In this document: piece by piece, positions 1 through 8,684 of the stretch
Layout of the letters: each line of letters starts with the position of its first letter
Numbering within the stretch: position 1 is the stretch's first letter
Origin: Bacteroidales bacterium
GTDB taxonomy: Bacteria > Bacteroidota > Bacteroidia > Bacteroidales > UBA932
NCBI GenBank assembly: GCA_017544265.1
Contig: JAFYEM010000030.1
Coordinates: forward strand, 62,001-126,000
Direction: 5' to 3'
DNA length: 64,000 bases
The notes under the pieces: model-generated
Told to the model about the DNA's origin: nothing
The model's input: only the letters and a program-made list of their open reading frames with translations
Database searches by the model: none
Made by a program: the position numbers and the translations under genes

Positions 1-1
1 A

Positions 2-2524
2 TATTCAGCTTTGATTCTCCCGGCCATCCTCATGCTAAGCCTCGGATGCGCCAAAGAAAACAACAACCATGAAACTGAAGTCCCTGCAGGTGAGTTCGTC
101 GAATACAGCTTCAACGCGGAAGGCGAGGCCGTCAAGGCGACCATAGACATGGACAACGGCGGTACGTTTGCCTGGAGCGCCGGTGATAAAATCGCCGTCC
201 TCAACAGCATAGACAGTAAATACTACGTTTTCTCCGCCCAGGCCGCCGACGGCGTCTTCAAGGGCTCTGCTCCCGCAGGTGCCGACTTCAATACGGCATA
301 CTACCCTGCCTCGGTGGTGCTTTCCGCCGAGGAAATCGCTGCCGGGGTCTCCTCCGCGGCAGTCGCCGACGCCAATGCCTTATCTCTGCCCGCAAGCTAT
401 ACCCTCTCCGAGGCTTCCGCAGGGAAAGCTTTCCCCATGAGGGGAACTGTTTCCTCCAACAACATCAGTTTCACCCATCTGGGCGCGCTGATCCGCGTCA
501 GCGTTAACGAAGTACCCGCCGACGCGACCACCATCACACTCTCCTCTTCAAAGAAAATCGCAGGTGAATTCACCGCCACCCTCTCCGGCAACAATTACTG
601 CATCGCCGCCGCAGACGGGGCATCGAGCGTCAGCATAGACCTGAACCTTAACGCAACTGAGGACCTCGAAGTGTACTTCCCGATTCCGGTGGGCACCTAC
701 AACCTTTCGCTTACGGTTTCCGCCGGTTCATTCACCCTGCTTTCACAGCCGGGCAGTTCTGACAGGACCTGGGAAAGGGCCAATTACGCAAAGATGGACC
801 CTCTCTACATTCCCGAACTGACCACCGACTACAAGCTCATAGGACGCTACAACATAGGCGATACTGAATACAACTGGGGCACTGAATCCCTGGTGCTGCT
901 GGAGAGCGTCACCGACCACTACGGCTGGTTCAAGGCCACCGTCAACGTGCCGGACTTCTATATAGACTTCAAACTCTATAAGGAGGACGGCGGCATCTAT
1001 ACCGGAAACTCCGTTTCCAACGGAAGGAAGATTGTCGGGACCATGATTTCCGTCGCTGACGACAGTCAGGGCGACAATTTCACCGTCTATACCAACCGTC
1101 ACGCACTGGATGTGTATTTCTCGCCGGTGCAGAGGAAACTCTTCACCCTCCCTATGGGTGCAGACTTCGTGGTTCCCACCACCGAGGCCGGCAGCGCCGT
1201 GGATGAATACGCCCTTATCGGCTGGCACGCGGACGACGGATGGGCAAGCGATTTCTTCCTCGAGGGCGTCTATGGCTTCGACGATTGGAGAGTCGTCAGA
1301 ATCGGCACAAATGCGGCTGATACTTCTGACGAGCCTCACTTCTCCTTCAAGTTCCGCCGCAACGGCGGCTGGAGCGAGCAGATCGGCGGTATCTATGACT
1401 ACAAGCGCAAGGCCAACACCTTCTGCTACGCCAAGACGAGCAACAATTCAGATCTGTCATTCTATCCCGGAGCAGCCGGAGAATACGACATCTACCTGAA
1501 CAAAGATCTTGCAGGACTGTTCGTACTCCCTGCCGGAACTGCCTTCAACGTCCCCGGACGCAAGGAACAGGAAGACCTCGTGTCTATCCTCTCCGTCATC
1601 GGCGGAATCAACGGCACCAACTGGAGTCAGGCATATCCTCTGGAATTCGCTTCCGCCGACAACCATGAATGGTACGCCCTCAAGGATGCCTATAAGATTG
1701 ACGGATGGGGCGCCATGGTGTTCAAGCTTTACAACGGCGGCTGGGGCAAAGGCTTGAATATCGGCTGGCCTGCCGCACTGGACGGTGCAATCGGTGACAT
1801 GAACACTGTCTATCCCCTCTGGCTCCGCGATAGCGACGCTGACATTCCGAACATCCAGCTCGGCACCGACGGCGGCCACGCAGATATCTATATCAAGGCC
1901 GATCTCTCCGAGATATTCACCCTTACCCACGGAGCTCCGTTCGCAGTGCCTTCATCTTCACCTGCAGTTGCGCCAAAAGCGGTTTTCATAGGCGACTCCA
2001 TCACCTATTTCTGGAACAACGCCGACCGTGGCAACCCGAGTTTCTTCACCACCAACAACATCATTACAAAAGGTGTTGAAGGCCAGACCTCGGCTACCAT
2101 CAAAAGCAGGTTCAACTACGACGTCATCTCCAACAATCCGGAGATAGTCCATATCCTGTGCGGCACCAACGACCTCGCCGGAAACGGCGGTGTCTATGTC
2201 GCGCCTGCGGATATATGCCAGAACATTGCCGACATGGCTGCTGCGGCGAAGAACGCCGGAATCGATGTCCTCATAGGCTCTGTACTGCCCTGCAACTACT
2301 TCTGGTGGAACACTTCGGTGAATCCTGCGGCGAACATAGTGACGCTCAACGCTCTTCTGAAAGCGCTATGCGAAGAGAAAGGCTATACCTATGTGAACTA
2401 CTATGACTCGATGGTACATTCCAACGGCTCCGGCGGCCTCGCCGACGCATACAACATCGACGGATGCCATCCATCCAAGGCCGGTTACTCCGTCATGGAA
2501 AGCATAGTCCTGCCTCTGCTGTAG
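2..2524 (+). CDS. Surface lipoprotein with fimbrillin-like, SusE/F-like and SGNH hydrolase domains (5' partial)
   Basis: The frame is open to the left edge. A TTG at 11 could be read as a start, but the residues before it (YSA-LILPAILMLSLGC) continue a signal peptide, so the true start is probably just outside the window. A lipobox (LSLGC) predicts a lipid-anchored envelope protein. Roughly residues 25-255 resemble a fimbrillin-type beta domain (WSAGDKIAV, a 'YYPAS' strand, 'HLGALIRVSV'). Three repeats of about 115 residues follow, each ending in a 'DIYL/DIYI-K-DL--F-LP' strand, similar to SusE/SusF ligand-binding modules. The last 180 residues are an SGNH/GDSL hydrolase: GDSI with Ser663, GTND with Asn720 and DGCHPS with Asp817/His820 (numbered from the TTG). 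Inference: an esterase, perhaps a carbohydrate deacylase, held on a carbohydrate-binding scaffold at the cell surface. The substrate is unknown. Confidence 0.8.
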   Translation, partial: YSALILPAILMLSLGCAKENNNHETEVPAGEFVEYSFNAEGEAVKATIDMDNGGTFAWSAGDKIAVLNSIDSKYYVFSAQAADGVFKGSAPAGADFNTAYYPASVVLSAEEIAAGVSSAAVADANALSLPASYTLSEASAGKAFPMRGTVSSNNISFTHLGALIRVSVNEVPADATTITLSSSKKIAGEFTATLSGNNYCIAAADGASSVSIDLNLNATEDLEVYFPIPVGTYNLSLTVSAGSFTLLSQPGSSDRTWERANYAKMDPLYIPELTTDYKLIGRYNIGDTEYNWGTESLVLLESVTDHYGWFKATVNVPDFYIDFKLYKEDGGIYTGNSVSNGRKIVGTMISVADDSQGDNFTVYTNRHALDVYFSPVQRKLFTLPMGADFVVPTTEAGSAVDEYALIGWHADDGWASDFFLEGVYGFDDWRVVRIGTNAADTSDEPHFSFKFRRNGGWSEQIGGIYDYKRKANTFCYAKTSNNSDLSFYPGAAGEYDIYLNKDLAGLFVLPAGTAFNVPGRKEQEDLVSILSVIGGINGTNWSQAYPLEFASADNHEWYALKDAYKIDGWGAMVFKLYNGGWGKGLNIGWPAALDGAIGDMNTVYPLWLRDSDADIPNIQLGTDGGHADIYIKADLSEIFTLTHGAPFAVPSSSPAVAPKAVFIGDSITYFWNNADRGNPSFFTTNNIITKGVEGQTSATIKSRFNYDVISNNPEIVHILCGTNDLAGNGGVYVAPADICQNIADMAAAAKNAGIDVLIGSVLPCNYFWWNTSVNPAANIVTLNALLKALCEEKGYTYVNYYDSMVHSNGSGGLADAYNIDGCHPSKAGYSVMESIVLPLL

Positions 2525-2554
2525 AAGTAAACTGTAATTCGCGAAGAAAAGAAG

Positions 2555-3439
2555 TTGAAACGCGAAGAACAGATAGCGCGCGTCACACTGGCAGGAAGCG
2601 TAGTCAACCTGTTGCTGGTGGGGCTCAAAGCAGTGGCCGGGGTTGCCGGACACAGCGCCGCCATGTTGTCTGACGCCGTGCATTCGCTGTCGGACTTCAT
2701 CACCGACATAGTGGTGCTGGTGTTTGTGAGGGTGAGCGCCAAGCCGCAGGATGAGGGTCACGATTACGGGCACGGCAAGTACGAGACAATCGCGACTCTC
2801 TTCATTGGCCTGGCGCTTGCCGCGGCAGCAGTAGGAATCGTGGTCAACGGGGCCGTAAAACTGGCTCACTGGCTGCAGGGAGAGCAGATTCAAAGCCCCG
2901 GACATCTGGCCCTCTGGGCGGCGCTTGTGTCCATAGTAGTCAAGGAACTGCTGTACCAATATACCCGTATCAAGGGGCGAAAACTCGACTCCAGGGCACT
3001 GGAAGCAAATGCCTGGCATCATCGGTCCGACGCCCTAAGTTCAATCGGCGCCGCAATTGGCATCGGCGGAGCAATCTTTCTGGGCAAACGCTGGACGGTG
3101 CTGGACCCCCTGGCATCAATAGTCGTGGGAGCAATGCTGGTAAAGGTAGCCTGGGACCTGCTGGGGCCTTCCTTCGGTGAACTCACTGACAGTTCCCTGC
3201 CGGCCGACACGGAAAACGAAATGCTGAAAATCATCCGCAGCGTACCCGGAGTCGAGGACCCGCACAATCTTCGCACGCGCCGCATCGGCAACAGCATCGC
3301 AGCAGAAGTCCATATCCGCCTGGACGGAGCGCTTACGCTGGAGGAGGCCCACGAGAAAGCCTCCGAGGTCGAGCGCCGCTTCCTGGAGCACTTCGGTCCC
3401 CAGTCTCACCTAATCGTCCACATGGAGCCCCGCAAATAA
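2555..3439 (+). CDS. Cation diffusion facilitator (CDF) family metal efflux transporter
   Basis: The 294-residue protein has the usual CDF plan. Its first hydrophobic segment begins at once (VTLAGSVVNLLLVGLKAVAG). The two metal-site motifs HSLSD (about residues 43-47) and HHRSD lie in the second and fifth membrane segments, and HDYGHGKYE sits in the loop between segments 2 and 3. A soluble C-terminal domain (about 205-294) with 'VPGVEDPHNLRTRRIG' matches the ferredoxin-like dimerisation domain. CDF proteins exchange Zn2+, Fe2+ or Mn2+ for protons across the inner membrane; the metal here cannot be told. It starts with TTG 30 bases after the preceding gene, behind a purine-rich stretch (agaaaagaag), and may be co-transcribed with that gene. 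Confidence 0.92.
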   Translation: MKREEQIARVTLAGSVVNLLLVGLKAVAGVAGHSAAMLSDAVHSLSDFITDIVVLVFVRVSAKPQDEGHDYGHGKYETIATLFIGLALAAAAVGIVVNGAVKLAHWLQGEQIQSPGHLALWAALVSIVVKELLYQYTRIKGRKLDSRALEANAWHHRSDALSSIGAAIGIGGAIFLGKRWTVLDPLASIVVGAMLVKVAWDLLGPSFGELTDSSLPADTENEMLKIIRSVPGVEDPHNLRTRRIGNSIAAEVHIRLDGALTLEEAHEKASEVERRFLEHFGPQSHLIVHMEPRK

Positions 3440-3823
3440 CTGCGCAATAGCGGCGGTGACGTTCCGGGGGGCATAGACCCCCTGAACAGCCCCACGGGGC
3501 GTCACCGCCGCGGGAAGCGCCGTCAGTTGGCAGGGTTCCGGCGGCATCGACCCCCTATTAAGCCACACGGGGCATCTCCGCCGCTGGAGGCGCCGTCAGC
3601 TGGCAGGGTTACGGCGGCATCGACCCCCTATTAAGCCGCCGGAGCCCTGCCAGCTGACGGCTGTGGGCAAAGGAGCCCTGCCAGATGGCGGCTTTGGGCA
3701 AAGGACCTCTGCCAGATGGTGGCGGAAAGGAGCTATGCAGCATAAAGGAGGGAGAACGGAGGGAGGAGGAGGAGATAATTGTGTTTTTTTATATATTTGC
3801 AGTTTCAAGCAACTGACTGCATA
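3440..3823. repeat. Intergenic region with 73-bp and 31-bp tandem repeats and palindromes
   Basis: This 384-bp gap has no plausible gene. A 73-bp period is visible: the word ggcat(a/c)gaccccct starts at 3470, 3543 and 3616. The two best copies, 3517-3564 and 3590-3637, agree at 46 of 48 positions. A second array of period 31 (core (g/c)cctgccag) follows at about 3644, 3675 and 3706. Inverted repeats are present: cggcggtgac (3451-3460) against gtcaccgccg (3501-3510), and gccgtcagctggcaggg around 3592-3608 against its complement around 3646-3662. It may fold into long hairpins in RNA after the transporter gene. The last 90 bases are purine-rich and hold the promoter of the next gene. Confidence 0.75.
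3792..3799 (+). promoter_or_regulatory. Bacteroidales-type -7 box for the DUF6377 gene
   Basis: TATATTTG followed by C matches the Bacteroidales TAnnTTTG -7 element and lies 25 bases before the ATG at 3824. No matching TTTG -33 element is visible at the usual spacing, so this rests on the -7 box alone. Confidence 0.5.
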
Positions 3824-5428
3824 ATGAGAAAGAGCTTTTCGATACTGTTTGTGCTGCTACTGACCCTCGCCTGCTCTCGTTCAGGCGGAGAAAGCGCCAT
3901 AGCAAGGCTGGATGAGACACTTGCCATGAAATCCACCTACGACAGCTACTTTTTCCAGAGAATTGAAATACTCCGGCAACTCTCCACGACAGGAGGCAGC
4001 CCTTATGAGGTAAATAAATCCCTCGCCACAGAATTTTCCAGCTACAGCCTTGATTCAACCGTATTCTATCTGGAACGGAACCGCGAAATTGCACGCAGGG
4101 CCCAGAACCGCTACCAAATGGCAGAAACCGAGCTGCAGCTCGCCAAGGAGTACGGCCGGGCAGGCTACCACTCCGATGCTATGGCCATAGTGGAGGACTA
4201 CTTAGGCAAAGAAGTCCCCGAAGGGCTGGAATATGTCTTCTATGAAGCTCTGAACTATATTTACGGGGAACTTGCAGTGTATTCTTCAAACGGCAGCCCC
4301 TACTGGGTAAAACGGGACGAAACCCGCAACAAACTGCTCGCCCTGGCTCCGGAAGGCTCCTACGAGCACTACTACCAGCTCCGCGTCCAGGCCGAATCAC
4401 AGCAGGACAATGAAGCAGCCCTCAGATATGCCCTCAAGGCCCTGGAAGTCACCAATCTGAATTCCCGCCAATATGCCAGCGCCTGCTTCTTCGTGGCATC
4501 TTACCTGAATGATGAAGACGAAAAGATAGACTATCTCGCCCGCTCCGCAATCGCCGACATTATGTGCGCCAACAAGGACTATGCATCGCTGAGCGAACTC
4601 GCAAAGATCCTGTATGCCCGGGGAGACATAGAACACGCCTTCAAATATGTTGCAGACCACTGCATGCCCGACGCCCTGGTTTTCAACGGAAAGCTACGCC
4701 CCTGGCAGACCGCCCAGTTCTTCCCCGAGATTGAAAAGGCCTATGCAGCCAAAAGTGAAGCCAACCGCAGGAAGATGCAGGGAGTGGTAGCCACTGTACT
4801 GATACTGCTGGGGCTGCTGGTAGTGCTGCTGCGCTTCCTTATACGGCGGCAAAGAGAACTGGTGAAGGCAAGGGAAGAACTGAACAGGTCAAAGGACTCC
4901 ATTGAGCGGCGGAATGCCGAACTCAGCGCGATGAACGAGCAGCTCAGTTCTGTAAACTCCGAACTTCAGGAATCCAATAAAGTCCGGCAGGAGTACATAG
5001 CCCTGTTCCTGCAAAGCCTTTCAGAGAATATCTCCACTGACAGGCACTATAAAAATCACGTTCTGAAGTATCTCCGGAGAGGAAATGAGAAATACCTTAT
5101 CGAGGAAATCGAATCCAACCCGCCCATCGAGGAAGACATCCGCTCCTTCTACAAGATGTTCGACAAGACCTTCATCAACCTCTATCCGAACTTCATTGAA
5201 AAGTTCAACGCCCTGCTGCTGGAGCCGGAGGCCCCGAAAGGAGATGACATACTGACTCCTGAAATGCGGGTTTTCGCCCTCATAAAGCTGGGTATCAGCG
5301 ATTCGTCCAAAATCGCCTCCCTGCTGCATTACAGCGCCAATACTATCTATAACTACAGGGCCAAGATAAAGAACAAATCAGCAATTGACCGCGACCTTTT
5401 CGAGGACGCGGTCAGAGCCATAGAATAA
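3824..5428 (+). CDS. DUF6377-type membrane-anchored regulator with C-terminal HTH
   Basis: The ATG at 3824 is chosen because MRKSFSILFVLLLTLACS forms a signal peptide with a Cys lipobox directly after it, giving 534 residues. The N-terminal two thirds is helical and TPR-like (for example QDNEAALRYALKALEV). A single transmembrane segment begins near residue 318 (VVATVLILLGLLVVLLRFLI) and is followed by a charged coiled coil (about 345-395). The C-terminus (about 478-534), 'LTPEMRVFALIKLGISDSSKIASLL', resembles a LuxR/GerE-like helix-turn-helix. This is the architecture of DUF6377 proteins, Bacteroidota one-component regulators thought to sense at the envelope and bind DNA in the cytoplasm. The target is unknown; the convergent beta-helix gene ends one base away. 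Confidence 0.8.
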   Translation: MRKSFSILFVLLLTLACSRSGGESAIARLDETLAMKSTYDSYFFQRIEILRQLSTTGGSPYEVNKSLATEFSSYSLDSTVFYLERNREIARRAQNRYQMAETELQLAKEYGRAGYHSDAMAIVEDYLGKEVPEGLEYVFYEALNYIYGELAVYSSNGSPYWVKRDETRNKLLALAPEGSYEHYYQLRVQAESQQDNEAALRYALKALEVTNLNSRQYASACFFVASYLNDEDEKIDYLARSAIADIMCANKDYASLSELAKILYARGDIEHAFKYVADHCMPDALVFNGKLRPWQTAQFFPEIEKAYAAKSEANRRKMQGVVATVLILLGLLVVLLRFLIRRQRELVKAREELNRSKDSIERRNAELSAMNEQLSSVNSELQESNKVRQEYIALFLQSLSENISTDRHYKNHVLKYLRRGNEKYLIEEIESNPPIEEDIRSFYKMFDKTFINLYPNFIEKFNALLLEPEAPKGDDILTPEMRVFALIKLGISDSSKIASLLHYSANTIYNYRAKIKNKSAIDRDLFEDAVRAIE

Positions 5429-5429
5429 G

Positions 5430-7406
5430 CTAATGTGGACGTCCGCCGCTACCGGGACCACCGCCGCCGGGACCACCGCCGGAGCCGCCACCCGAGTAGG
5501 AGGAAAGGCTCACGGACGAGCCGCCGGAATAAGAGCCGCCACTGTAGGCAGTGCCGTTGAGAATGGACGTTCCGCCGGAAGGAGTCACTCCCGAATATAG
5601 AGTCGGAGACGAGGCGGAAATCACCATCGGAGTGCGGGAAGATGAAGGAGTCCTGAATACATAGACATTGCTGCCGGATTTGAGCGCGTACCAGGTGTTC
5701 GCGCTGACGGAGGTCGTGCTGTAGGCAGACTGCGACCAGTTGGAGGAAGTTCCGTTTTCAAAACCTCCCAGGCCTATCGCGACGCCGCCCTGCAGGTAGA
5801 GCGAGAATCCTCCCTCAGTGTTGGCGTCCAGAGCGACCTCGGCATTGTTTGAAGCAGAGCAGATACCTAAGGCAAGGCCGCCCTTTATATACATATTTCC
5901 ATTCGAGTCTATACCATCGGACCCGCCGCCATGCCCGCATAGAAAGCCGGAAGTTACCGTAAGGGTGCTGCAGCAGTTGACGCCGTCGTCGCTTTCGCTG
6001 TAGCCATAGACCTCGCCGCCGGAAACCGTCAGGCAGCCTTTCGCCTCAATAGCCTCGTCGGAGGTGGCAGTGACAGTGGTGACCCCGCCGCTGAATACGG
6101 CATCGCCGGAAAAAGCCGAGTAGACGTGGCCACTCTTGATTGCCCAGCCGACCATTATGCCCTTGGAAGAAACATCTCCCGTAGTGTAGTTCGATCCAGA
6201 GACTTTAACCGTGAGAGTGCCTCCGGAGACTTTAAGGCCGTCGATTTCAGTCTTATCGCTCTCCTGGTCGGAATCCCCGACACGGATACCCTTGCCGCCG
6301 GTGGCGGTGGAAGTTATGTTTACTGTTCCCCCGGACATATTGAAGGCATTGTCCGCCTTGATACCAGCGACACCGCTGTAGTCCGTCTCGCCGCTGAGTT
6401 TCGCAGCGGAACCAGACATATTTATATCTACTGAGCCGCCTGTGATTTCAACATCTCCGTCAGTGGAGATACCCTTGCGGCCCTTGACATTGGCCGTAAT
6501 CTTGATTGTGCCGCTGTTGATAAATACGTTATCCTTGCCCCTGACGGCATTTCCTGCAGTGGAGTTAACTGTGGTGGTGACAGCGCCGAGGAAGCGCAGA
6601 TATTCATCCGAGCATATTCCCTGACGGCCCTGGGCGGTTACATCAAGTTTACCGCTACCCACAAACACCAGCTGGCCTTCGGAGAAGAAAGTGCCCTTCA
6701 TATCCTCCTCGGAATCCACAGTGGAGGCGTCGGAATAAGAAGTCGTGCTGTCGGAGAGTTTCTGGTCCACAAGGGTGTTGGTGCCGGAAACGATTACAAA
6801 GCTGCGCTTTCCCTTGCTGTATGTTTCGCTGCTTGTGGACGCGCCCTGGATATTGATTGCAGGGCCTGCGGGATTGGTTATGGACACGCCGTCCAGCCAG
6901 ATGCCGTTCTTGGCGTCGCTATAGACCTTGAAAAAGCCGTCCGTGGTGGTGCCGCTTAGTTTATAGACAATCTTCTCGGTGGTGCCGGTGTTGTCCACGA
7001 GAACATCATTTCCGCTGACGCTGATTTTGCCTTCATAGCCGTCAGTGCCGCTTAAGGTCGCTCCGGAGGAAGAATAGACGACCTTTATGACGCGGTTGAA
7101 TACCGTGTTCGCGATATTGTCGTTCTCGTTGTCGCAGCTAGAGTTCGGAAGGGAGGAGAATTTCACTCCGTCTTCGAAAAATCCGACAGTTTCGTCTGTG
7201 GTCACGGAACCGCCCTCACCGGAGCCACCCTCGTCTGAACCGCCTTCATCAGAACCAGGATCCGCCTGGGAGGAGATGTCGGCAGCATTGTCGATATTGT
7301 CCTGATTGGATGCAGTAGTCTGCTCGATTATATCATTAGGAGTGCATCCACCAAGAGAGTAAAGAAGCAGAGCAGCAAAAATTGCAAGTAGTTTGCAGCG
7401 TTCCAT
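5430..7406 (-). CDS. Cthe_2159-like carbohydrate-binding beta-helix lipoprotein
   Basis: The start is the ATG ending at 7406, because MERCKLLAIFAALLLYSLGGC is a lipoprotein signal; the frame extends further upstream without a better start. The 658-residue protein has a low-complexity Gly/Ser/Glu linker (GSDEGGSDEGGSGEGGS), then repeated beta-helix rungs (for example GIWLDGVSITNPAGPAINIQ, 'DGDVEITGGSVDI', 'GNMYIKGGLALG'). This pattern matches the carbohydrate-binding Cthe_2159 family (PF14262), whose founder binds polygalacturonate. The C-terminus is a Gly/Ser/Pro tail (SSYSGGGSGGGPGGGGPGSG). Most likely it is an exposed polysaccharide-binding or adhesive protein. The stop codon is one base from that of the convergent regulator, and the next gene upstream on this strand ends 79 bases away. 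Confidence 0.8.
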   Translation of the reverse strand: MERCKLLAIFAALLLYSLGGCTPNDIIEQTTASNQDNIDNAADISSQADPGSDEGGSDEGGSGEGGSVTTDETVGFFEDGVKFSSLPNSSCDNENDNIANTVFNRVIKVVYSSSGATLSGTDGYEGKISVSGNDVLVDNTGTTEKIVYKLSGTTTDGFFKVYSDAKNGIWLDGVSITNPAGPAINIQGASTSSETYSKGKRSFVIVSGTNTLVDQKLSDSTTSYSDASTVDSEEDMKGTFFSEGQLVFVGSGKLDVTAQGRQGICSDEYLRFLGAVTTTVNSTAGNAVRGKDNVFINSGTIKITANVKGRKGISTDGDVEITGGSVDINMSGSAAKLSGETDYSGVAGIKADNAFNMSGGTVNITSTATGGKGIRVGDSDQESDKTEIDGLKVSGGTLTVKVSGSNYTTGDVSSKGIMVGWAIKSGHVYSAFSGDAVFSGGVTTVTATSDEAIEAKGCLTVSGGEVYGYSESDDGVNCCSTLTVTSGFLCGHGGGSDGIDSNGNMYIKGGLALGICSASNNAEVALDANTEGGFSLYLQGGVAIGLGGFENGTSSNWSQSAYSTTSVSANTWYALKSGSNVYVFRTPSSSRTPMVISASSPTLYSGVTPSGGTSILNGTAYSGGSYSGGSSVSLSSYSGGGSGGGPGGGGPGSGGRPH

Positions 7407-7485
7407 GACTGAAAAATAAGTTATAGTACATCGTCCGGGCTTGCCAGGCCGGAAGCAGATTGGCAAATGCCGTGCCAGAGCCAGC

Positions 7486-7935
7486 TTAGAAAGCCAGGCC
7501 AAGAGACAGTCCTGCACCGAAAATCCCTCGGGGCCAGAAGCCCTGATGAGTGATTACCGGGGCGGAAGGCCGAAGGTCTATGGCAATGTAAAGCGGAAAG
7601 GAAAAACGGTATTCCACGCCTATCTGGGCGGCAATCGCGGCGTAAAGTTCACCGTTGAAGGCCAGCGAAGCACCGGGGCCAGTATAGAAGTTCCACTGTC
7701 CGCGGCCGGCGGGCAGCTGGGCGAACATGAAATTATAGACAGCGCTGAAGCGGAAGCCGTTTCCGAACAGGCCGAGGTCAAGTTCTATGAAGTTGTCCTG
7801 GACCAGGGTATGCTGATAATCCAGTTCCGCCGTCCACTCCCCAGCCCAGCCGCCGCGCACGCCAATGCTGCGAGGTTGTGCGGAAACGGCGAGGGGAAGT
7901 GCCGCAAGAATCAGTATTATTACAAGGCGTCTCAT
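7486..7935 (-). CDS. Small outer-membrane beta-barrel-like protein
   Basis: The 149-residue protein has a clear Sec signal ending in Ala-Gln-containing 'AVSAQPRS'. Its mature part is built of alternating hydrophobic/aromatic strands (SIGVRGGWAGEW, GFRFSAVYNFMF, QWNFYTGPGASLAF, AQIGVEYRF) and ends in Phe (LSLGLAF), as expected for an 8-stranded outer-membrane barrel. Its ATG overlaps the rnfA stop as ATGA, so it is the last gene of the rnf operon. No function can be assigned; the position suggests only co-expression. Confidence 0.75.
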   Translation of the reverse strand: MRRLVIILILAALPLAVSAQPRSIGVRGGWAGEWTAELDYQHTLVQDNFIELDLGLFGNGFRFSAVYNFMFAQLPAGRGQWNFYTGPGASLAFNGELYAAIAAQIGVEYRFSFPLYIAIDLRPSAPVITHQGFWPRGIFGAGLSLGLAF

Positions 7936-8537
7936 TTGACCATGCCGCTGAAGCCCATGAAAGCGAGGGCGAGGATACCCACGGTGACAAGGGCGATGGG
8001 AACTCCCTTGAAGGCTTTTGGTACGTCGTTTCCGGCGAGCTGCTCACGGAGACCAGCGAAAATCACCATTGCGAGGCCGTAGCCGAGCGAAGTCGCGAGG
8101 GCATAGACAAGAGCCTCGCCGAGGTTCATCATGTGGGCCTCAGCGCCGCCGAAGGAGAATTCCTTGGTCGCAACGGTCATGGCAACGCCGAGAACTGCGC
8201 AGTTGGTGGTAATAAGCGGGAGGAAAATACCGAGGGCCTGGTAGAGCGAGGGGCTGATTTTTTTCAGCACAATCTCCACCATCTGCACCAGGGCCGCAAT
8301 CACCAGGATGAAAGCGATAGTCTGGAGGAACTGCAGTTCAAAGGGAACGAGCAGGTAGCGGTTGATCAGATAGGTCACCAGCGTGGCGAGTGTTATCACG
8401 AAGCACACTGCTCCGCTCATTCCCGTCGCCGTGGACAGCTTATTCGACACCCCCAGGAAAGGGCAAATCCCCAGGAACTGCGCCAGGACGATATTGTTAA
8501 CAAATATCGCCGATATTATTATTAAAAAGTACTCCAT
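7932..8537 (-). CDS. rnfA: Rnf complex subunit RnfA
   Basis: The 201-residue integral membrane protein begins MEYFLIIISAIFVNNIVLAQ, with 'FLGICPFLG' and a later 'PLITTNCAVLG' that are hallmarks of RnfA/NqrE. In this family the conserved Cys residues of the half-helices (here in GICPF and TTNCAVLG) bind an iron-sulfur cluster within the membrane. RnfA is part of the ferredoxin:NAD+ oxidoreductase that couples electron transfer to Na+ or H+ translocation. It is the last rnf gene and is separated from rnfE by an unusual palindromic spacer. Confidence 0.96.
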   Translation of the reverse strand: MEYFLIIISAIFVNNIVLAQFLGICPFLGVSNKLSTATGMSGAVCFVITLATLVTYLINRYLLVPFELQFLQTIAFILVIAALVQMVEIVLKKISPSLYQALGIFLPLITTNCAVLGVAMTVATKEFSFGGAEAHMMNLGEALVYALATSLGYGLAMVIFAGLREQLAGNDVPKAFKGVPIALVTVGILALAFMGFSGMVK

Positions 8538-8557
8538 ACTCTTTATAATGTATTATC

Positions 8558-8684
8558 GAAAAAATTGCATGCTTCACTTTTCCTGCCGTCGCCCTTTGGG
8601 CGACCCCTCCCAACTTCGTTGGGCCCCTCCCTCTTATGGTGCCGAGGGTGGCACAGGCGATAAAAGTGAACATGCAATTTTTTC
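8558..8684. repeat. 127-bp palindromic element between rnfE and rnfA
   Basis: The ends are inverted repeats of 24 and 23 bases: gaaaaaattgcatg-c-ttcactttt at 8558-8581 against the complement of 8662-8684, differing by one bulged C. Inside lie three perfect small hairpins: gtcgccc-ttt-gggcgac (8588-8604), cccaac-ttc-gttggg (8609-8623) and gtgcc...ggcac (8639-8654). The right end falls within the rnfE stop codon, so the element fills almost the whole spacer. It looks like a MITE-like or REP-like insertion, or a processing/stability structure in the rnf mRNA. No flanking target-site duplication is evident. Confidence 0.8.
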
